A stretch of DNA of 64,000 bases from Solirubrobacter pauli (lineage in GTDB: Bacteria; Actinomycetota; Thermoleophilia; Solirubrobacterales; Solirubrobacteraceae). This document shows positions 7,301 through 19,520 of this stretch, piece after piece; within the stretch, counting starts at the first letter, position 1, and every line of letters starts with the position of its first letter. Below the pieces are notes generated by a model. It was not told the DNA's origin, searched no databases, and saw only the letters and a program-made list of their open reading frames with translations. A program made the translations under genes and the position numbers. The stretch lies in the NCBI RefSeq assembly GCF_003633755.1, contig NZ_RBIL01000002.1, positions 2,046,001 through 2,110,000 of the forward strand, given 5' to 3'.

Positions 7301-9948
7301 CGCCCGCGCACGCCCGGCGTGCTTGGCGTCGTAGAGCGCGGCGTCGGCGCGCGCGAGCAGCGCGTCCTCGTCCTCGAGGCCGTCCCAGACGGCGATGCCG
7401 GCCGACGCGGTCTGCGCGAACGGCACGACCGCCAGCAGGCGCTCGACCACGGCCTGCGCGCCGTCGGCGTCCGAGTGCGGGAGCAGCACGGCGAATTCCT
7501 CGCCGCCGTAGCGGGCGAGCGTGTCGGTGGCGCGCAGCTCGGGGCGCCACGCCTCGGCGGCGGCCGCGAGCAGGTCATCCCCGGCCTGGTGACCGTGCTG
7601 GTCGTTGTAGGCCTTGAAGCGGTCCAGGTCGAGCATCGCCAGGCACAGCGAGCCGCCATGGCGGCGGGCGCGTTCGAGCTCGCGGGCGACGTCCTCGTCC
7701 CACACGCGGCGGTTCGGCAGCCCGGTCAAGGGGTCGGTGCGCGCCGTCGACTGCAGCCGGGCCAGCAGATCGGTGCGGTGGATGGTGATCGCGGCCTCGG
7801 CGGCGAGCAGGCGCAGCAGCTCGGCGTCACGCGCCGACAGCTCCGCGCGCCGCGCCGTCCAGCCGACCGCCAGCACGCCGACCGCGTGCCCGTCCCGCAG
7901 CACCGGCACCCAGGCGGCGGAGGTCGAGCCCGCGACCGCCTGGCAGCTGACCGCCCGCGCGTCCTGGAACACGTCGGGCACGTGGACGAGCTCGCCGGTC
8001 AGGTACGCCTCGGACGTGATCGCACGCGCGTCGATCCCGACCGACATGCCGAGCACGGCCGCGCCGACCGCGGCCGACACGGTCAGGGCCTCGCCCCGCG
8101 CGGTCGGCTCGAGCAGCACGACCGAGGCCGCGCCGGTGACGTCCCGCGTCGCGCTGCACAGCGCGGTGCGGGCCGCGAACAGGTCGTTCTCGGCCGCGAG
8201 CTGGTGCGCGACCTCCGACAGCGTCCTGAGGTCCTCGGCCTGCGCCGCCACGCGCGACTCGGCCTCGCGCCGCTGCAGGAACGACGTGACCTGGCCGCCG
8301 ATCGCCTCGAGCAGGCGTACGAGCCCGCCCTCGGGCTCACGTGGGGCGCGCGAGAGCAGGATCACGACGCCGGTCGGCACGCCGTGTGAGCGCAGCGGCA
8401 GCGCGACCGCCGACTGGAGGCCGTCAGCCACGGCCTCGTCGCGCCGCAGGCTCGCCGGGTCGCCGCCCACATCGGCCTTCCACACGGGCACGCGCGACAT
8501 CCACGCCATGCCGGGGAAGCCGTCGCCGACCTCGTAGGACAGCCAGTCGCCGGCACCCAGGTAGCGCTCGAGGTCCACGCCGGAGGCGCTCCAGGAGGAG
8601 AAGCGGCGCAGGCGCTCGTCGTCGCCCATCCGCCACAGCTCCGCGCCGTCCCAGCCCAGCTCGTGGCCGAGCACCTCCAGGAGGGCCGGGCCGACGTCCT
8701 CGAGCGTCTCCATCGAGGTCAGGCGGCGCATCACGGCCTGCTCGGCGGCCACGTGCTGGCGCGCGCGGCGCTCGTCGGTGACGTCGCGCATGACCCCGAC
8801 GAAACCGGTCGGAAGGCCGTCCCAGCCACTGATGGCCCGCACCTGCACCTCGCCCCAGCGCTCCGCGCCCGCGACCGTCAGGTAGCGATGCGCGTGGCGC
8901 AGCCCGGCGCGCTCTCCGCTCAGCAGCGGGGCGAACGCCAGCGCGTGCTCGGCGCGGTCGTCCGGGTGCACGAACTCCCAGACGGGACGGCCGAGCGACG
9001 CCTCGACGGTGTAGCCGGTCGCGGTCGACCAGGCATCGGTGAGGTGCGTCCAGCGCCCCTGGGCGTCCGTCTCGAACACGCAGTCGCTGACGGTGTCGAT
9101 CACCCGGCGGTGGCGCTCCTCGCTGCGGCGCAGGCGCGTTTCGGCGTCACGGAAGTCCGTCAGGTCGGCGCTCACCATCACGGCACCGAGCTTCTCGCCC
9201 GACGGGCTGAGCACGGGCCCGCCGCTGGCCAGCACGGTGCGGCGCACGTCGCCCGCGTCGAGCATGACCTCCACGTTGCGCAGGCGCTCACCGCGCAGCG
9301 CCCGCAGCAGGGGCGTCTCGTGCGGGCCGAGCGGGCGGCCGTCGAGGTGGCACAGGCCGAAGTGCTCCGCCCACTCGAGCGGGTGCAGATCGTCGTCGAC
9401 GGTGGAGCCGTCGAAGGCGTGCAGGCGGCCGCCGGCGTCGGCCACGTGCACCCGGTCCCCGAGCTCGTTGAGCACGGCGCGCAGGAACAGCTCGCGCTCC
9501 TCGAGCGAGCGGCGCAGCGCGCGCTCGTCGGTGATGTCGCGCATCACGAGCGCCGCGTGGGTGATCTCGCGCGCCTCCGCGAACGGCAGCACGTCGACCC
9601 GGTACACGCGCCCGTTGCGCGAGCTGACGATCTCGACCGTGCCGGAGTGCCCCTTCAGCGCCTCCCCGAGCAGGACCAGCAGCGTCGCGTGGCGCTCGCC
9701 GTCGAGCACCTCCGGCAGCCGCCGGCCGAGGAACTCGTCACGCGCCCAGCCCGAGCGCTCCAGCGCCTCGCCCTCGAGCTCGACGACGCGCAGGTCACGG
9801 TCGACGAGCGAGAGCGAGATGCTGCTGTCGTGGACGGCGAGCCGGCGCATCCGCCGCTCGGCGAAGCGCGCGGCGTCACGGGCGCGCGCGGCACGCCAGG
9901 CCAAGCCGATCGCGGCGACCGCGATCAGCACGACCAGGGTGAGCGCGA

Positions 9949-9952
<4 letters not shown>
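7286..9952 (-). CDS. Multi-PAS, dual-GAF diguanylate cyclase
   Basis: A protein of 888 aa. An N-terminal membrane helix (1-20) is followed by three PAS segments (~35-400), two GAF domains (~405-560 and ~580-715) and a GGDEF domain (~720-888). The active-site signature is GGEEF (816-820), and a product-inhibition site RATD (807-810) lies five residues before it, so it should make c-di-GMP from GTP with feedback control. There is no EAL or HD-GYP partner in the window. Its ATG overlaps the stop of the hybrid kinase gene by 4 nt, so kinase and cyclase are co-translated and probably work in one pathway. Confidence 0.93.
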
Positions 9953-13032
<3,080 letters not shown>

Positions 13033-13067
13033 CGGCCGGAACGCCCGAAGGGTGTAGTCGGCGTGAG

Positions 13068-13086
13068 GGTCGCACGGTCAGCGACC
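13068..13086. promoter_or_regulatory. Short inverted repeat in the kinase/response-regulator divergent gap
   Basis: GGTCGC (13068-13073) and GCGACC (13081-13086) form a perfect 6-bp inverted repeat with a 7-nt spacer in the 74-bp region between the divergent hybrid kinase and the TTG-started response regulator. It could be an operator shared by both, but arms this short arise easily in GC-rich DNA. Confidence 0.25.
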
Positions 13087-13106
13087 AGACTTGGACCAGC
13101 AGTTCG

Positions 13107-14309
13107 TTGAAGATCCTCATCGTCGATGACGAGCCCGGAACGCGGCTGATGGTCGCGTCGATGGTCCGCCGCCTCGGGCACGCGGTGCTCGAGGCCGAGG
13201 ACGGCGGCGACGGCTGGCACCGCTTCCAGGCCGAGCGCCCCGACGTCGTCATCACCGACTGGGCGATGCCCGGCCTCGACGGCACCGAGCTCACCGCCCG
13301 CGTCCGCGGGATCGAGGGCGGCGGCTACACGTACATCATGGTCCTGAGCGCCCGTGTAGACGAGGAGGCTTCGCGTGACGCGGTGCGCGCCGGCGCCGAC
13401 GACGTGCTCGCCAAGCCGCCGGACCCCGCGGAGCTCGAGCGCGGGCTGATCGCCGCCGAGCGGCTCGTGACCATGCACCGGCGGATGACCAGCGACGCGC
13501 GGCGGGACCCGATGACCGGCGCCGGCTCGCGCCTGCGGCTCGACGAGGACCTGCTCGCGCTGTGCGCACGCGTCGTCCGCTATGGGCACGCCTACTGCGT
13601 GGCGATGATCGGCGTGCAACCCGGCGGGGACGACGCCGTCCGCCGCGCCGGTGCCGCGCTCGCGCACCAGATCCGTTCCGGGGACGTGCTCTACCGCTAC
13701 GGGCCCGCGCAGTTCGTCGTCCTGCTGCCCGAGCAGGGCCTGGACACGGCGAGCCTGGCCGCGAACCGCCTGCGGGAGGCGACCGAGCAGGCCGTGCCCG
13801 AGGGCACGAGCGTCAGCGTCGGGATCGTCACCACCGGCTCCGAGCCCGAGCCCGGCCCGCTGCTCGCCGCCGCGGAGGCGGCGCTGGCGCAGGCCGCGAC
13901 CAGCGCGGCCGGCGTGGTCGGCCAGGGTGGCGACCGGGGCAACGCGATCCGCCTGCTGCTGGCCGACGACGACCCGGTGTCCCGCCTGATGCTCGGCGCG
14001 ATCCTCAAGCGCGAGCCCGGCTTCGACCTCGTCGGCGAGGCCGAGGACGCCGCTCAGGCGATCGAGCTCGCGCTGCGGCGGCGCCCGGACGTGGTGCTGC
14101 TCGACGTCAACATGCCGGGCGGCGGCGGCGCGAGGGCCGCGGTGGAGATCCGCGAGGGCCTGCCGGACGTGAAGATCGTCGCGATCAGCGCCGACGACTC
14201 GCAGGGCTCCCAGTACGACATGATGCGCGCCGGGGCCGTCGGGTTCCTCGCGAAGGGCTCCCCGGACGAGGAGATCCTTCGCGTGATTCGCTCCTCAGCG
14301 CGCTGGTAG
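13107..14309 (+). CDS. Response regulator: receiver / degenerate GGDEF / receiver
   Basis: A protein of 400 aa with a TTG start that opens directly with the receiver strand MKILIVDDEP. Receiver 1 (1-120) has D51 and K103. A GGDEF-like domain (~130-275) begins RRDPMTGAGSRL, but its active-site loop reads YGPAQF (198-203) instead of GGDEF, so cyclase activity is unlikely; it may bind GTP or dimerise. Receiver 2 (281-400) has D333 and K383 and closely resembles the stand-alone receiver at 6944. It probably receives phosphate from the divergent hybrid kinase. Confidence 0.92.
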   Translation: MKILIVDDEPGTRLMVASMVRRLGHAVLEAEDGGDGWHRFQAERPDVVITDWAMPGLDGTELTARVRGIEGGGYTYIMVLSARVDEEASRDAVRAGADDVLAKPPDPAELERGLIAAERLVTMHRRMTSDARRDPMTGAGSRLRLDEDLLALCARVVRYGHAYCVAMIGVQPGGDDAVRRAGAALAHQIRSGDVLYRYGPAQFVVLLPEQGLDTASLAANRLREATEQAVPEGTSVSVGIVTTGSEPEPGPLLAAAEAALAQAATSAAGVVGQGGDRGNAIRLLLADDDPVSRLMLGAILKREPGFDLVGEAEDAAQAIELALRRRPDVVLLDVNMPGGGGARAAVEIREGLPDVKIVAISADDSQGSQYDMMRAGAVGFLAKGSPDEEILRVIRSSARW

Positions 14310-14310
14310 G

Positions 14311-14526
14311 TCAGTCAACCGCAGGAAACGGCGCGAAGTCGCCCGTGATGCGCGCGCGGCGACGATCACGGATCTCGCGCTGTCCACCGCCGGTTGATCC
14401 CGGGAGGCGGCGTTCCTTCTTGCGGCGGTCGACGATGACCGTCACGTTGGGATCGTCTTCGTAGTAGCCCGCGAGCTTCGGGTACAGCTCGTCGGCGAGG
14501 GGCTCGGGTACGACGCAGTAGATCAC
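14311..14526 (-). CDS. Small hypothetical protein (71 aa), basic C-terminus
   Basis: Not assigned to a family. I set the start at the GTG at 14526, giving VIYCVVPEPLADELYPKLAG as the N-terminus; the longer frame upstream adds non-conserved-looking residues and overlaps the next gene. The N-terminal part is acidic and tyrosine-rich (YYEDDPNVTVIVD), and the rest is dominated by Arg/Lys (RRKKERR, RDRRRAR), suggesting nucleic-acid or phosphoprotein binding. It ends 1 bp after the response regulator stop on the other strand. Confidence 0.58.
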   Translation of the reverse strand: MIYCVVPEPLADELYPKLAGYYEDDPNVTVIVDRRKKERRLPGSTGGGQREIRDRRRARITGDFAPFPAVD

Positions 14527-14566
14527 GGCGCCGATCCTAGTGGCTCGGACAGCGGAACGTGATCGG

Positions 14567-15295
14567 TCATGTGTTGATTTGGAGGTGCAGAGCGCCACGC
14601 TCATCCGCAGCGGCGTTCGGCACCTGCTCTTCGGGGATCAGCTCGGACAGCTCGTCGCCCTGCGCGTCACGCCGCACGCCGCCCGCCTCGTCGGACAGGT
14701 CGACCTCGAAGCGGTACCAGGACAGCTCCCACATCACGGTGATCGAGACCACCGCGGGACGGTCGGGCCGCGGCCGTACGCAGACCGCCGGCGCGCCCAG
14801 CGAGCGGGCCACGCCGCCGACCGTGCGCGTGTGGTCGGAGGCGTTGAAGACGTCCAGCGCGCGCTGCATCTTCAGCTCGGCGTTCGTCGGGACTGCCCGG
14901 ATGTGCCGGGACGGCGAGCGCGGCGCGGGCGCCGGAGCCGGCTCCGGCTCGGGATCGGGCCGGCGGCGGACGGGCGGCGGGGCCGGCACCGGCTCGTCGT
15001 AGCCGCCGTCCACGTCGAGCTCCTGGCGGGCGGCCGCACGGTCGCGCCGGCCGGCGCGGAAGCGGTCGATCAGCCCGCGACCCTCGCTGCGCGGGTGGCG
15101 CAGCTCGAGGTCGTCGGCGCCGGACTCGCGGATCCAACCCTCGTGCTGGGCGCGCGTGATGCACAGGTCGCAGACCGTGCGACGCTCGCCGCCCGCGAGG
15201 TAGTGCTCCGGGTGCTCACCGCGCAGCAGCGTCCGGCCGCAGATGTCGCACGCGACGTCGAGCTGGTTCGTGCGGATGTCGCGGGTACGGGCCAT
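14567..15295 (-). CDS. Hypothetical protein with CxxC zinc-ribbon-like N-terminus
   Basis: A protein of 242 aa from the ATG at 15295. Residues ~10-45 hold two CxxC pairs (CDICG and CDLCI) about 25 residues apart, which would bind one zinc ion. A proline-rich, charged linker (PAPPPVRRRP, DPEPEPAPAPAP) connects to a C-terminal alpha/beta domain with WELSWYRFEVDL. I do not recognise the C-terminal domain and the function is unknown. The -10-like TAACCT ends about 11 nt before the start. The next gene downstream is 40 bp away. Confidence 0.65.
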   Translation of the reverse strand: MARTRDIRTNQLDVACDICGRTLLRGEHPEHYLAGGERRTVCDLCITRAQHEGWIRESGADDLELRHPRSEGRGLIDRFRAGRRDRAAARQELDVDGGYDEPVPAPPPVRRRPDPEPEPAPAPAPRSPSRHIRAVPTNAELKMQRALDVFNASDHTRTVGGVARSLGAPAVCVRPRPDRPAVVSITVMWELSWYRFEVDLSDEAGGVRRDAQGDELSELIPEEQVPNAAADERGALHLQINT

Positions 15296-15354
15296 CGGAG
15301 AGGGCGAGGTTAGCAACGGGTCCTCACCCCCTCCGCAAGCCTTCTACCGCGATC

Positions 15355-17418
15355 TCACGCGACCGCTTCGTGCTCCTCGCGCGCCTTGTCGGCGACCTTC
15401 TGGGCGAGGTGCGCGGGGATCTCCTCGTAGCGCAGGAACTCGAGCGTGTACTCGCCCTGGCCACCGGTCACCGCGCGCAGGTCGGGCGCGTACGTGAGCA
15501 CCTCGCTCATCGGCACCTCGGCCTTGACCTCGGTCATGCCGCCCGCCGGCTCGGTGCCGAGCGGGCGCCCGCGGCGCGAGCTCAGATCGCCCATCACGTC
15601 ACCCACCGAGTCGTCCGGGACCGAGCAGGTGATCAGCATGATCGGCTCCAGCAGCACCGGCGTGCACTGGGACATCGCCTCCTTCATGGCGATGCTGCCG
15701 GCGAGCTTGAACGCCATCTCCGACGAGTCCACCGTGTGGTAGGAGCCGTCGAAGAGCGTGACCCGCACGCCCTTGACCGGGAAGCCGGCGACGGCGCCGC
15801 TCTGCATGGCCTCGAGCACGCCCTTCTCGACCGCCGGGATGAAGCCCTGCGGGATCACGCCGCCCTTGATGGCGTTGACGAACTCGAAGTCGCCGTCGGG
15901 CAGCGGCTCGACCGTGATGTGGCAGTCGCCGAACTGGCCGCGGCCGCCCGTCTGCTTCTTGTGACGGCCGTGGGCCTTCGCCTGGCCGCGGATCGTCTCC
16001 TGGTAGGGCACGCGCGGCGGCTTGAGCGTCACCTCGGCGCCGAACCGCGAGCGCATCCGGTCGACGATCACCTCGACGTGGATCTGCGACAGGCCGGCGA
16101 CGATCTGCTCGCCCGTCTGCTCGTCGCGGTGCAGGTCGATCGTCGGGTCCTCTTCCTGCAGGCGCCGCAGTGCGGTGTGGACCTTGTCCTCGTCGCCCTT
16201 GTTCTTGGGCTCCATCGCGAAGGCCATGACGGGCGCCGGGAGCTTGATCCGCGGCATGTGGATCGGCTGGTCGCGGGCCGCGAGCCAGTCGCCCGCATGC
16301 GTCTCCTTGAGCTTGGCGACGGCGCCGATGTCGCCCGGGCCGAACTCGTCGGCGTGGCTGACGTCCTTGCCGCGGGGCACGAGCAGCTGACCCACGCGCT
16401 CCTTGTGGTGCGTGCGGGTGTTCATCACCTGCGTGTCGTGCGTCATCGTGCCCTGGTAGACGCGGAACAGGTTGATGCGGCCCGCGAACGGGTCGGCGCG
16501 CGTCTTGAACACGTAGGCGAACATCTCGCCCGCGGGGTCGGGCTCGAGCTCGAAGCCCTCCTCGACCGTGATCCGCTCGTGCTGGGCGGGTGACGGGAGG
16601 TCGTCGATGATCGCGTCCAGCAGCCGGTTGGCGCCGAGGCGGGTCGTCGAGACGCCGCAGGTGACCGGGAAGATGTGGCCGGTGTCGGTGCCCTCCTCGA
16701 GCGCCTGGACGATCTCGTCGTGGGAGATCTCCTCGCCTTCGAGGTAGCGCTCCATCAGCGCCTCGTGGTTCTCCGCGACCTCGTCCATCAGCTTCTCGCG
16801 GTACTCGGTCGCCTGGGCCTGCAGGTCGTCCGGGATCGGGATCTCCGTGCAGTTGCCCTCGGCGTCGTACTGGTAGGCCTTCATGTCGACGAGGTCGATC
16901 AGGCCGGTCAGCTCATGCTCGGAGCCGATCGGGATCTCGGTCGCGACCACGTGGGGCCCGAAGGCGTCCTTGAGCGAGTCGAGCGTCCGGAAGAAGTCCG
17001 CGCGCTCGCGGTCGAGCATGTTCACGAAGACGAGACGGGCCACGTGCAGCTCCTGCGCGCGCTCCCAGAGGCGGCGCGTGGAGACCTCGACGCCCATCAC
17101 GCCGTTGACGACGAACACGGCCGACTCGCAGACGCGCAGGGCTCCGAGCGCGTCGGCGATGAAGCTGGGCTCGCCGGGGGTGTCGATCAGGTTGACCTTC
17201 GTGTCGCGCCACTCGAACGAGGCGAGCGACGCGGAGATCGACATGCCGCGGGACTTCTCGTCCTCGTCGGCGTCAGAGACCGTGGTGCCGTCAGCCACCG
17301 AGCCGAGCCTCGTCGTCGCCCCGGCCTCGAACAGCAAGGCCTCGTGCAACGACGTCTTCCCGCTCCCTCGGTGGCCCACTAGGGCCACGTTGCGAATCCT
17401 GTCTGCGGCGTACGACAT
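15355..17418 (-). CDS. Elongation factor G-like translational GTPase
   Basis: A protein of 687 aa with the five-domain EF-G layout. P-loop GHRGSGKT (15-22) and G3 DTPGE (79-83) are present, but G4 reads NMLD (133-136) rather than NKxD, and the switch region reads EKSRGMSI rather than the usual RGITI. These differences place it with the EF-G-like paralogues found alongside canonical EF-G in actinobacteria, not as the main translocase. It may act in ribosome recycling or stress. A strong ribosome site AGGAG lies 8 nt before the ATG. It sits downstream of the CxxC gene's promoter but is transcribed as its own unit. Confidence 0.93.
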   Translation of the reverse strand: MSYAADRIRNVALVGHRGSGKTSLHEALLFEAGATTRLGSVADGTTVSDADEDEKSRGMSISASLASFEWRDTKVNLIDTPGEPSFIADALGALRVCESAVFVVNGVMGVEVSTRRLWERAQELHVARLVFVNMLDRERADFFRTLDSLKDAFGPHVVATEIPIGSEHELTGLIDLVDMKAYQYDAEGNCTEIPIPDDLQAQATEYREKLMDEVAENHEALMERYLEGEEISHDEIVQALEEGTDTGHIFPVTCGVSTTRLGANRLLDAIIDDLPSPAQHERITVEEGFELEPDPAGEMFAYVFKTRADPFAGRINLFRVYQGTMTHDTQVMNTRTHHKERVGQLLVPRGKDVSHADEFGPGDIGAVAKLKETHAGDWLAARDQPIHMPRIKLPAPVMAFAMEPKNKGDEDKVHTALRRLQEEDPTIDLHRDEQTGEQIVAGLSQIHVEVIVDRMRSRFGAEVTLKPPRVPYQETIRGQAKAHGRHKKQTGGRGQFGDCHITVEPLPDGDFEFVNAIKGGVIPQGFIPAVEKGVLEAMQSGAVAGFPVKGVRVTLFDGSYHTVDSSEMAFKLAGSIAMKEAMSQCTPVLLEPIMLITCSVPDDSVGDVMGDLSSRRGRPLGTEPAGGMTEVKAEVPMSEVLTYAPDLRAVTGGQGEYTLEFLRYEEIPAHLAQKVADKAREEHEAVA

Positions 17419-17490
17419 GCCTGGCGCTCCTCTCTCCCAAGAAATGGCCTGGTTGAGAGGAACGCTACAGGGCTTTTTCGTCTTGTGACG

Positions 17491-18276
17491 TTAGTCGCGA
17501 AGGTTCTCGGCCTGGAGCCGAGACTTGAGCCGCAGGACGGCCTTCGTGTGCAGCTGGGAGATGCGCGACTCCGTCACGCCGAGGACCTCGCCGATCTCTC
17601 GGAGCGTCAGGTTCTCGTAGTAGTAGAGGGCGATCACGAGCTTCTCACGCTCGGGCAGCGCGGCGATCGCGTCGGCCAGGCGGTCCTTGAGCTCGGACTG
17701 GGCCAGCAGCGCCTCGGGGTCGGGCGCGTCCGGGTCCTGCAGCGTGTCCAGCAGCGACACCGAGTCGCCGCTCGAGTCGCTCACCGCCCACAGCTCGTCC
17801 AGCGCGACGACGGTCGACGTCGAGATCTTGACCAGCGCCTCCTGGAACTCCTCGAGCGACAGGTTCAGCTCGCGCGCCATCTCCTCGTCGGTCGGCGTGC
17901 GGTGGAGCTGGTGCTCGAGCTTGGCGTGCGCCTTCTCGATCTCGCGGGCCCGAGCACGGACGGACCGCGGCACCCAGTCCAGGGCGCGCAGCTCGTCGAT
18001 GATCGCGCCCTTGATGCGCGTGATCGCGTAGGTCTCGAACTTGATGTCGCGTGAGAGGTCGAACCGCTCGATCGCGTTGATCAGGCCGAGCAGGCCGTAC
18101 GAGATCAGGTCGGCCTCTTCGACGTGCGCCGGCAATCCGGACGACATGCGTCCGGCGACGTACTTGACAAGTGGTGAGTACGCGACGACGAGCTGTTCGC
18201 GTGCACGGTCGGAGCCGTCCGTCTTGTAGACGGTCCACAGCTCCTTCAGCTCGATCGCTTTGACGTTGGTCTCCAG
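17491..18276 (-). CDS. WhiG/FliA-type RNA polymerase sigma factor, CTG start
   Basis: Sigma-70 group 3 factor of 261 aa. Region 2 includes VVAYSPLVKYVAGRMSSGLP, region 3 follows, and region 4.2 contains LTLREIGEVLGVTESRIS. The first ATG (18147) falls in the middle of region 2 and would delete conserved residues. The frame stays open to a TAA at 18288-18286, and the only plausible initiator is CTG at 18276, preceded at 5 nt by AAGGGG. It follows xerC/D by 16 nt and is probably co-transcribed. WhiG controls sporulation in streptomycetes and FliA motility elsewhere; no flagellar gene is in the window, so the regulon is unknown. Confidence 0.92.
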   Translation of the reverse strand: METNVKAIELKELWTVYKTDGSDRAREQLVVAYSPLVKYVAGRMSSGLPAHVEEADLISYGLLGLINAIERFDLSRDIKFETYAITRIKGAIIDELRALDWVPRSVRARAREIEKAHAKLEHQLHRTPTDEEMARELNLSLEEFQEALVKISTSTVVALDELWAVSDSSGDSVSLLDTLQDPDAPDPEALLAQSELKDRLADAIAALPEREKLVIALYYYENLTLREIGEVLGVTESRISQLHTKAVLRLKSRLQAENLRD

Positions 18277-18292
18277 GACGGCCCCTTATTTC

Positions 18293-19234
18293 CTAAGCCC
18301 GCGGGTGACTCTTCGCATAGGCCGCCCGTAGCCGAGCGGACTCTACCCGAGTGTAGACCTGGGTCGTCGAGATGCTCGCGTGTCCGAGCATCGTCTGGAT
18401 CGCGCGCAGGTCCGCGCCCCCGTCCAACAGGTGAGTGGCAAAGGAGTGCCGGAGCGCGTGCGGATGCACGCCCGTCTGCGTGGCAGCGTGCTTCGCCCAC
18501 ACCCGCAGGCGGCGCCGGACGTCGCTCGTCGACAAGCGTTTGCCGCTCTTGGACAGGAACAGCGCGGGGTCCTGGTCGGCGGATTGCAAGGCCGGCCGGG
18601 CGCGTTCGAGATAGGCGGCGATCGTGCGCAGCGCGGGCTCCCCCACCGGCACGAAGCGCGTCTTGGAGCCCTTGCCCTCCACGCGGACCTGCTCATCGTC
18701 GAAGTGCACCGACCCGACGTCGAGGTCGACGAGCTCCTCCGCGCGCAGGCCGGAGCTGTACGCGAGCTCGAACAGCGCGCGGTCGCGCATCTCCAGCGGC
18801 GTGCTCGCCGGGATCTTCTCCAGCAGGCGCTCGATGTCGCCCGGCTTGAGCGTCTTCGGCAGGGACTGCGGGAGCTTGGGCGCCGGCAGCAGGTCCGCCG
18901 GGTTCGACGCGACCTCCCCGTGCTCGACCAGGCTGCGGAACAGGCTGCGGGTGGACGCGAGCTTGCGCGCCATCGTCCGCGGGGCCGCCCCCTTCTGGGA
19001 CAGGCGGGCCGCCCAGCGGCGCAGCGCCTTGTAGTCGACCTGGGCCGGCGTGAGCCCGTTGGCGGTCGCCCAGGCGGCCAGCTCGGCGCCGTCGGTGCCG
19101 TACGCCTTGCGGGTGCGGTCGGCGGCGCCGCGGCGCTGGAGGTCGGCGTCGAACGTGCGCAGCGCGGCGCGCCAGGGCTCCGACACGGCGGTCTCCGTAC
19201 CCTGGGAAGGAGTGAGCGCGTTCTTCATCGACAC
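18293..19234 (-). CDS. Tyrosine recombinase XerC/XerD
   Basis: A recombinase of 313 aa. A core-binding SAM-like domain (~20-110) precedes the catalytic domain with R164, K188, H259-x-x-R262, H285 and nucleophile Y294 (in TQVYTRV), so all catalytic residues are present. It resolves chromosome dimers at dif with or without a partner; only this one is in the window, so C versus D cannot be settled. GTG at 19234 or ATG at 19228 may be the start. No phage or integron genes adjoin it, supporting a housekeeping role. The sigma gene follows. Confidence 0.92.
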   Translation of the reverse strand: MSMKNALTPSQGTETAVSEPWRAALRTFDADLQRRGAADRTRKAYGTDGAELAAWATANGLTPAQVDYKALRRWAARLSQKGAAPRTMARKLASTRSLFRSLVEHGEVASNPADLLPAPKLPQSLPKTLKPGDIERLLEKIPASTPLEMRDRALFELAYSSGLRAEELVDLDVGSVHFDDEQVRVEGKGSKTRFVPVGEPALRTIAAYLERARPALQSADQDPALFLSKSGKRLSTSDVRRRLRVWAKHAATQTGVHPHALRHSFATHLLDGGADLRAIQTMLGHASISTTQVYTRVESARLRAAYAKSHPRA

Positions 19235-19268
19235 GTCATCCGGTCAGATCGCCACCCTGAACCGGCTT

Positions 19269-19520
19269 GTGGAAACCGGCGTGGCCAACGGCGACGACCC
19301 ACCGCCCAGGCCGTGGCATCCCGTCCGTGGGGACCGGGACGCGAGCACGCTGTGGTACGCGGTGATGCGCAAGCAGACGAAGGGCGTGTTCATCGGCACC
19401 CTTGCCATTCGCCATTCGGACCATCATGCCTCCCTGCTGGAAGGCGGATGGGAAGAAGTTCCACCTGAGGCGATCGACGGGGGCGACACGGGCGTCGCCC
19501 CCTCCCCCTGGGCTACTTAG
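19269..19520 (+). CDS. Possible small ORF in the xer / membrane-protein gap
   Basis: The 278-bp interval 19235-19512 has no convincing gene. The best candidate is this 83-codon plus-strand frame, whose middle (STLWYAVMRKQTKGVFIGTL) looks protein-like. Its third-position GC is visibly lower than in neighbours, there is no ribosome site, and a minus-strand frame (19236-19427) is equally open and would abut xerC/D. Treat as unproven. Confidence 0.2.
   Translation: METGVANGDDPPPRPWHPVRGDRDASTLWYAVMRKQTKGVFIGTLAIRHSDHHASLLEGGWEEVPPEAIDGGDTGVAPSPWAT

Noticed and set aside
18293-19234. Phage or integron integrase
   Set aside because: The recombinase is coupled to a housekeeping sigma gene, and no att sites, cassettes or phage genes are near.
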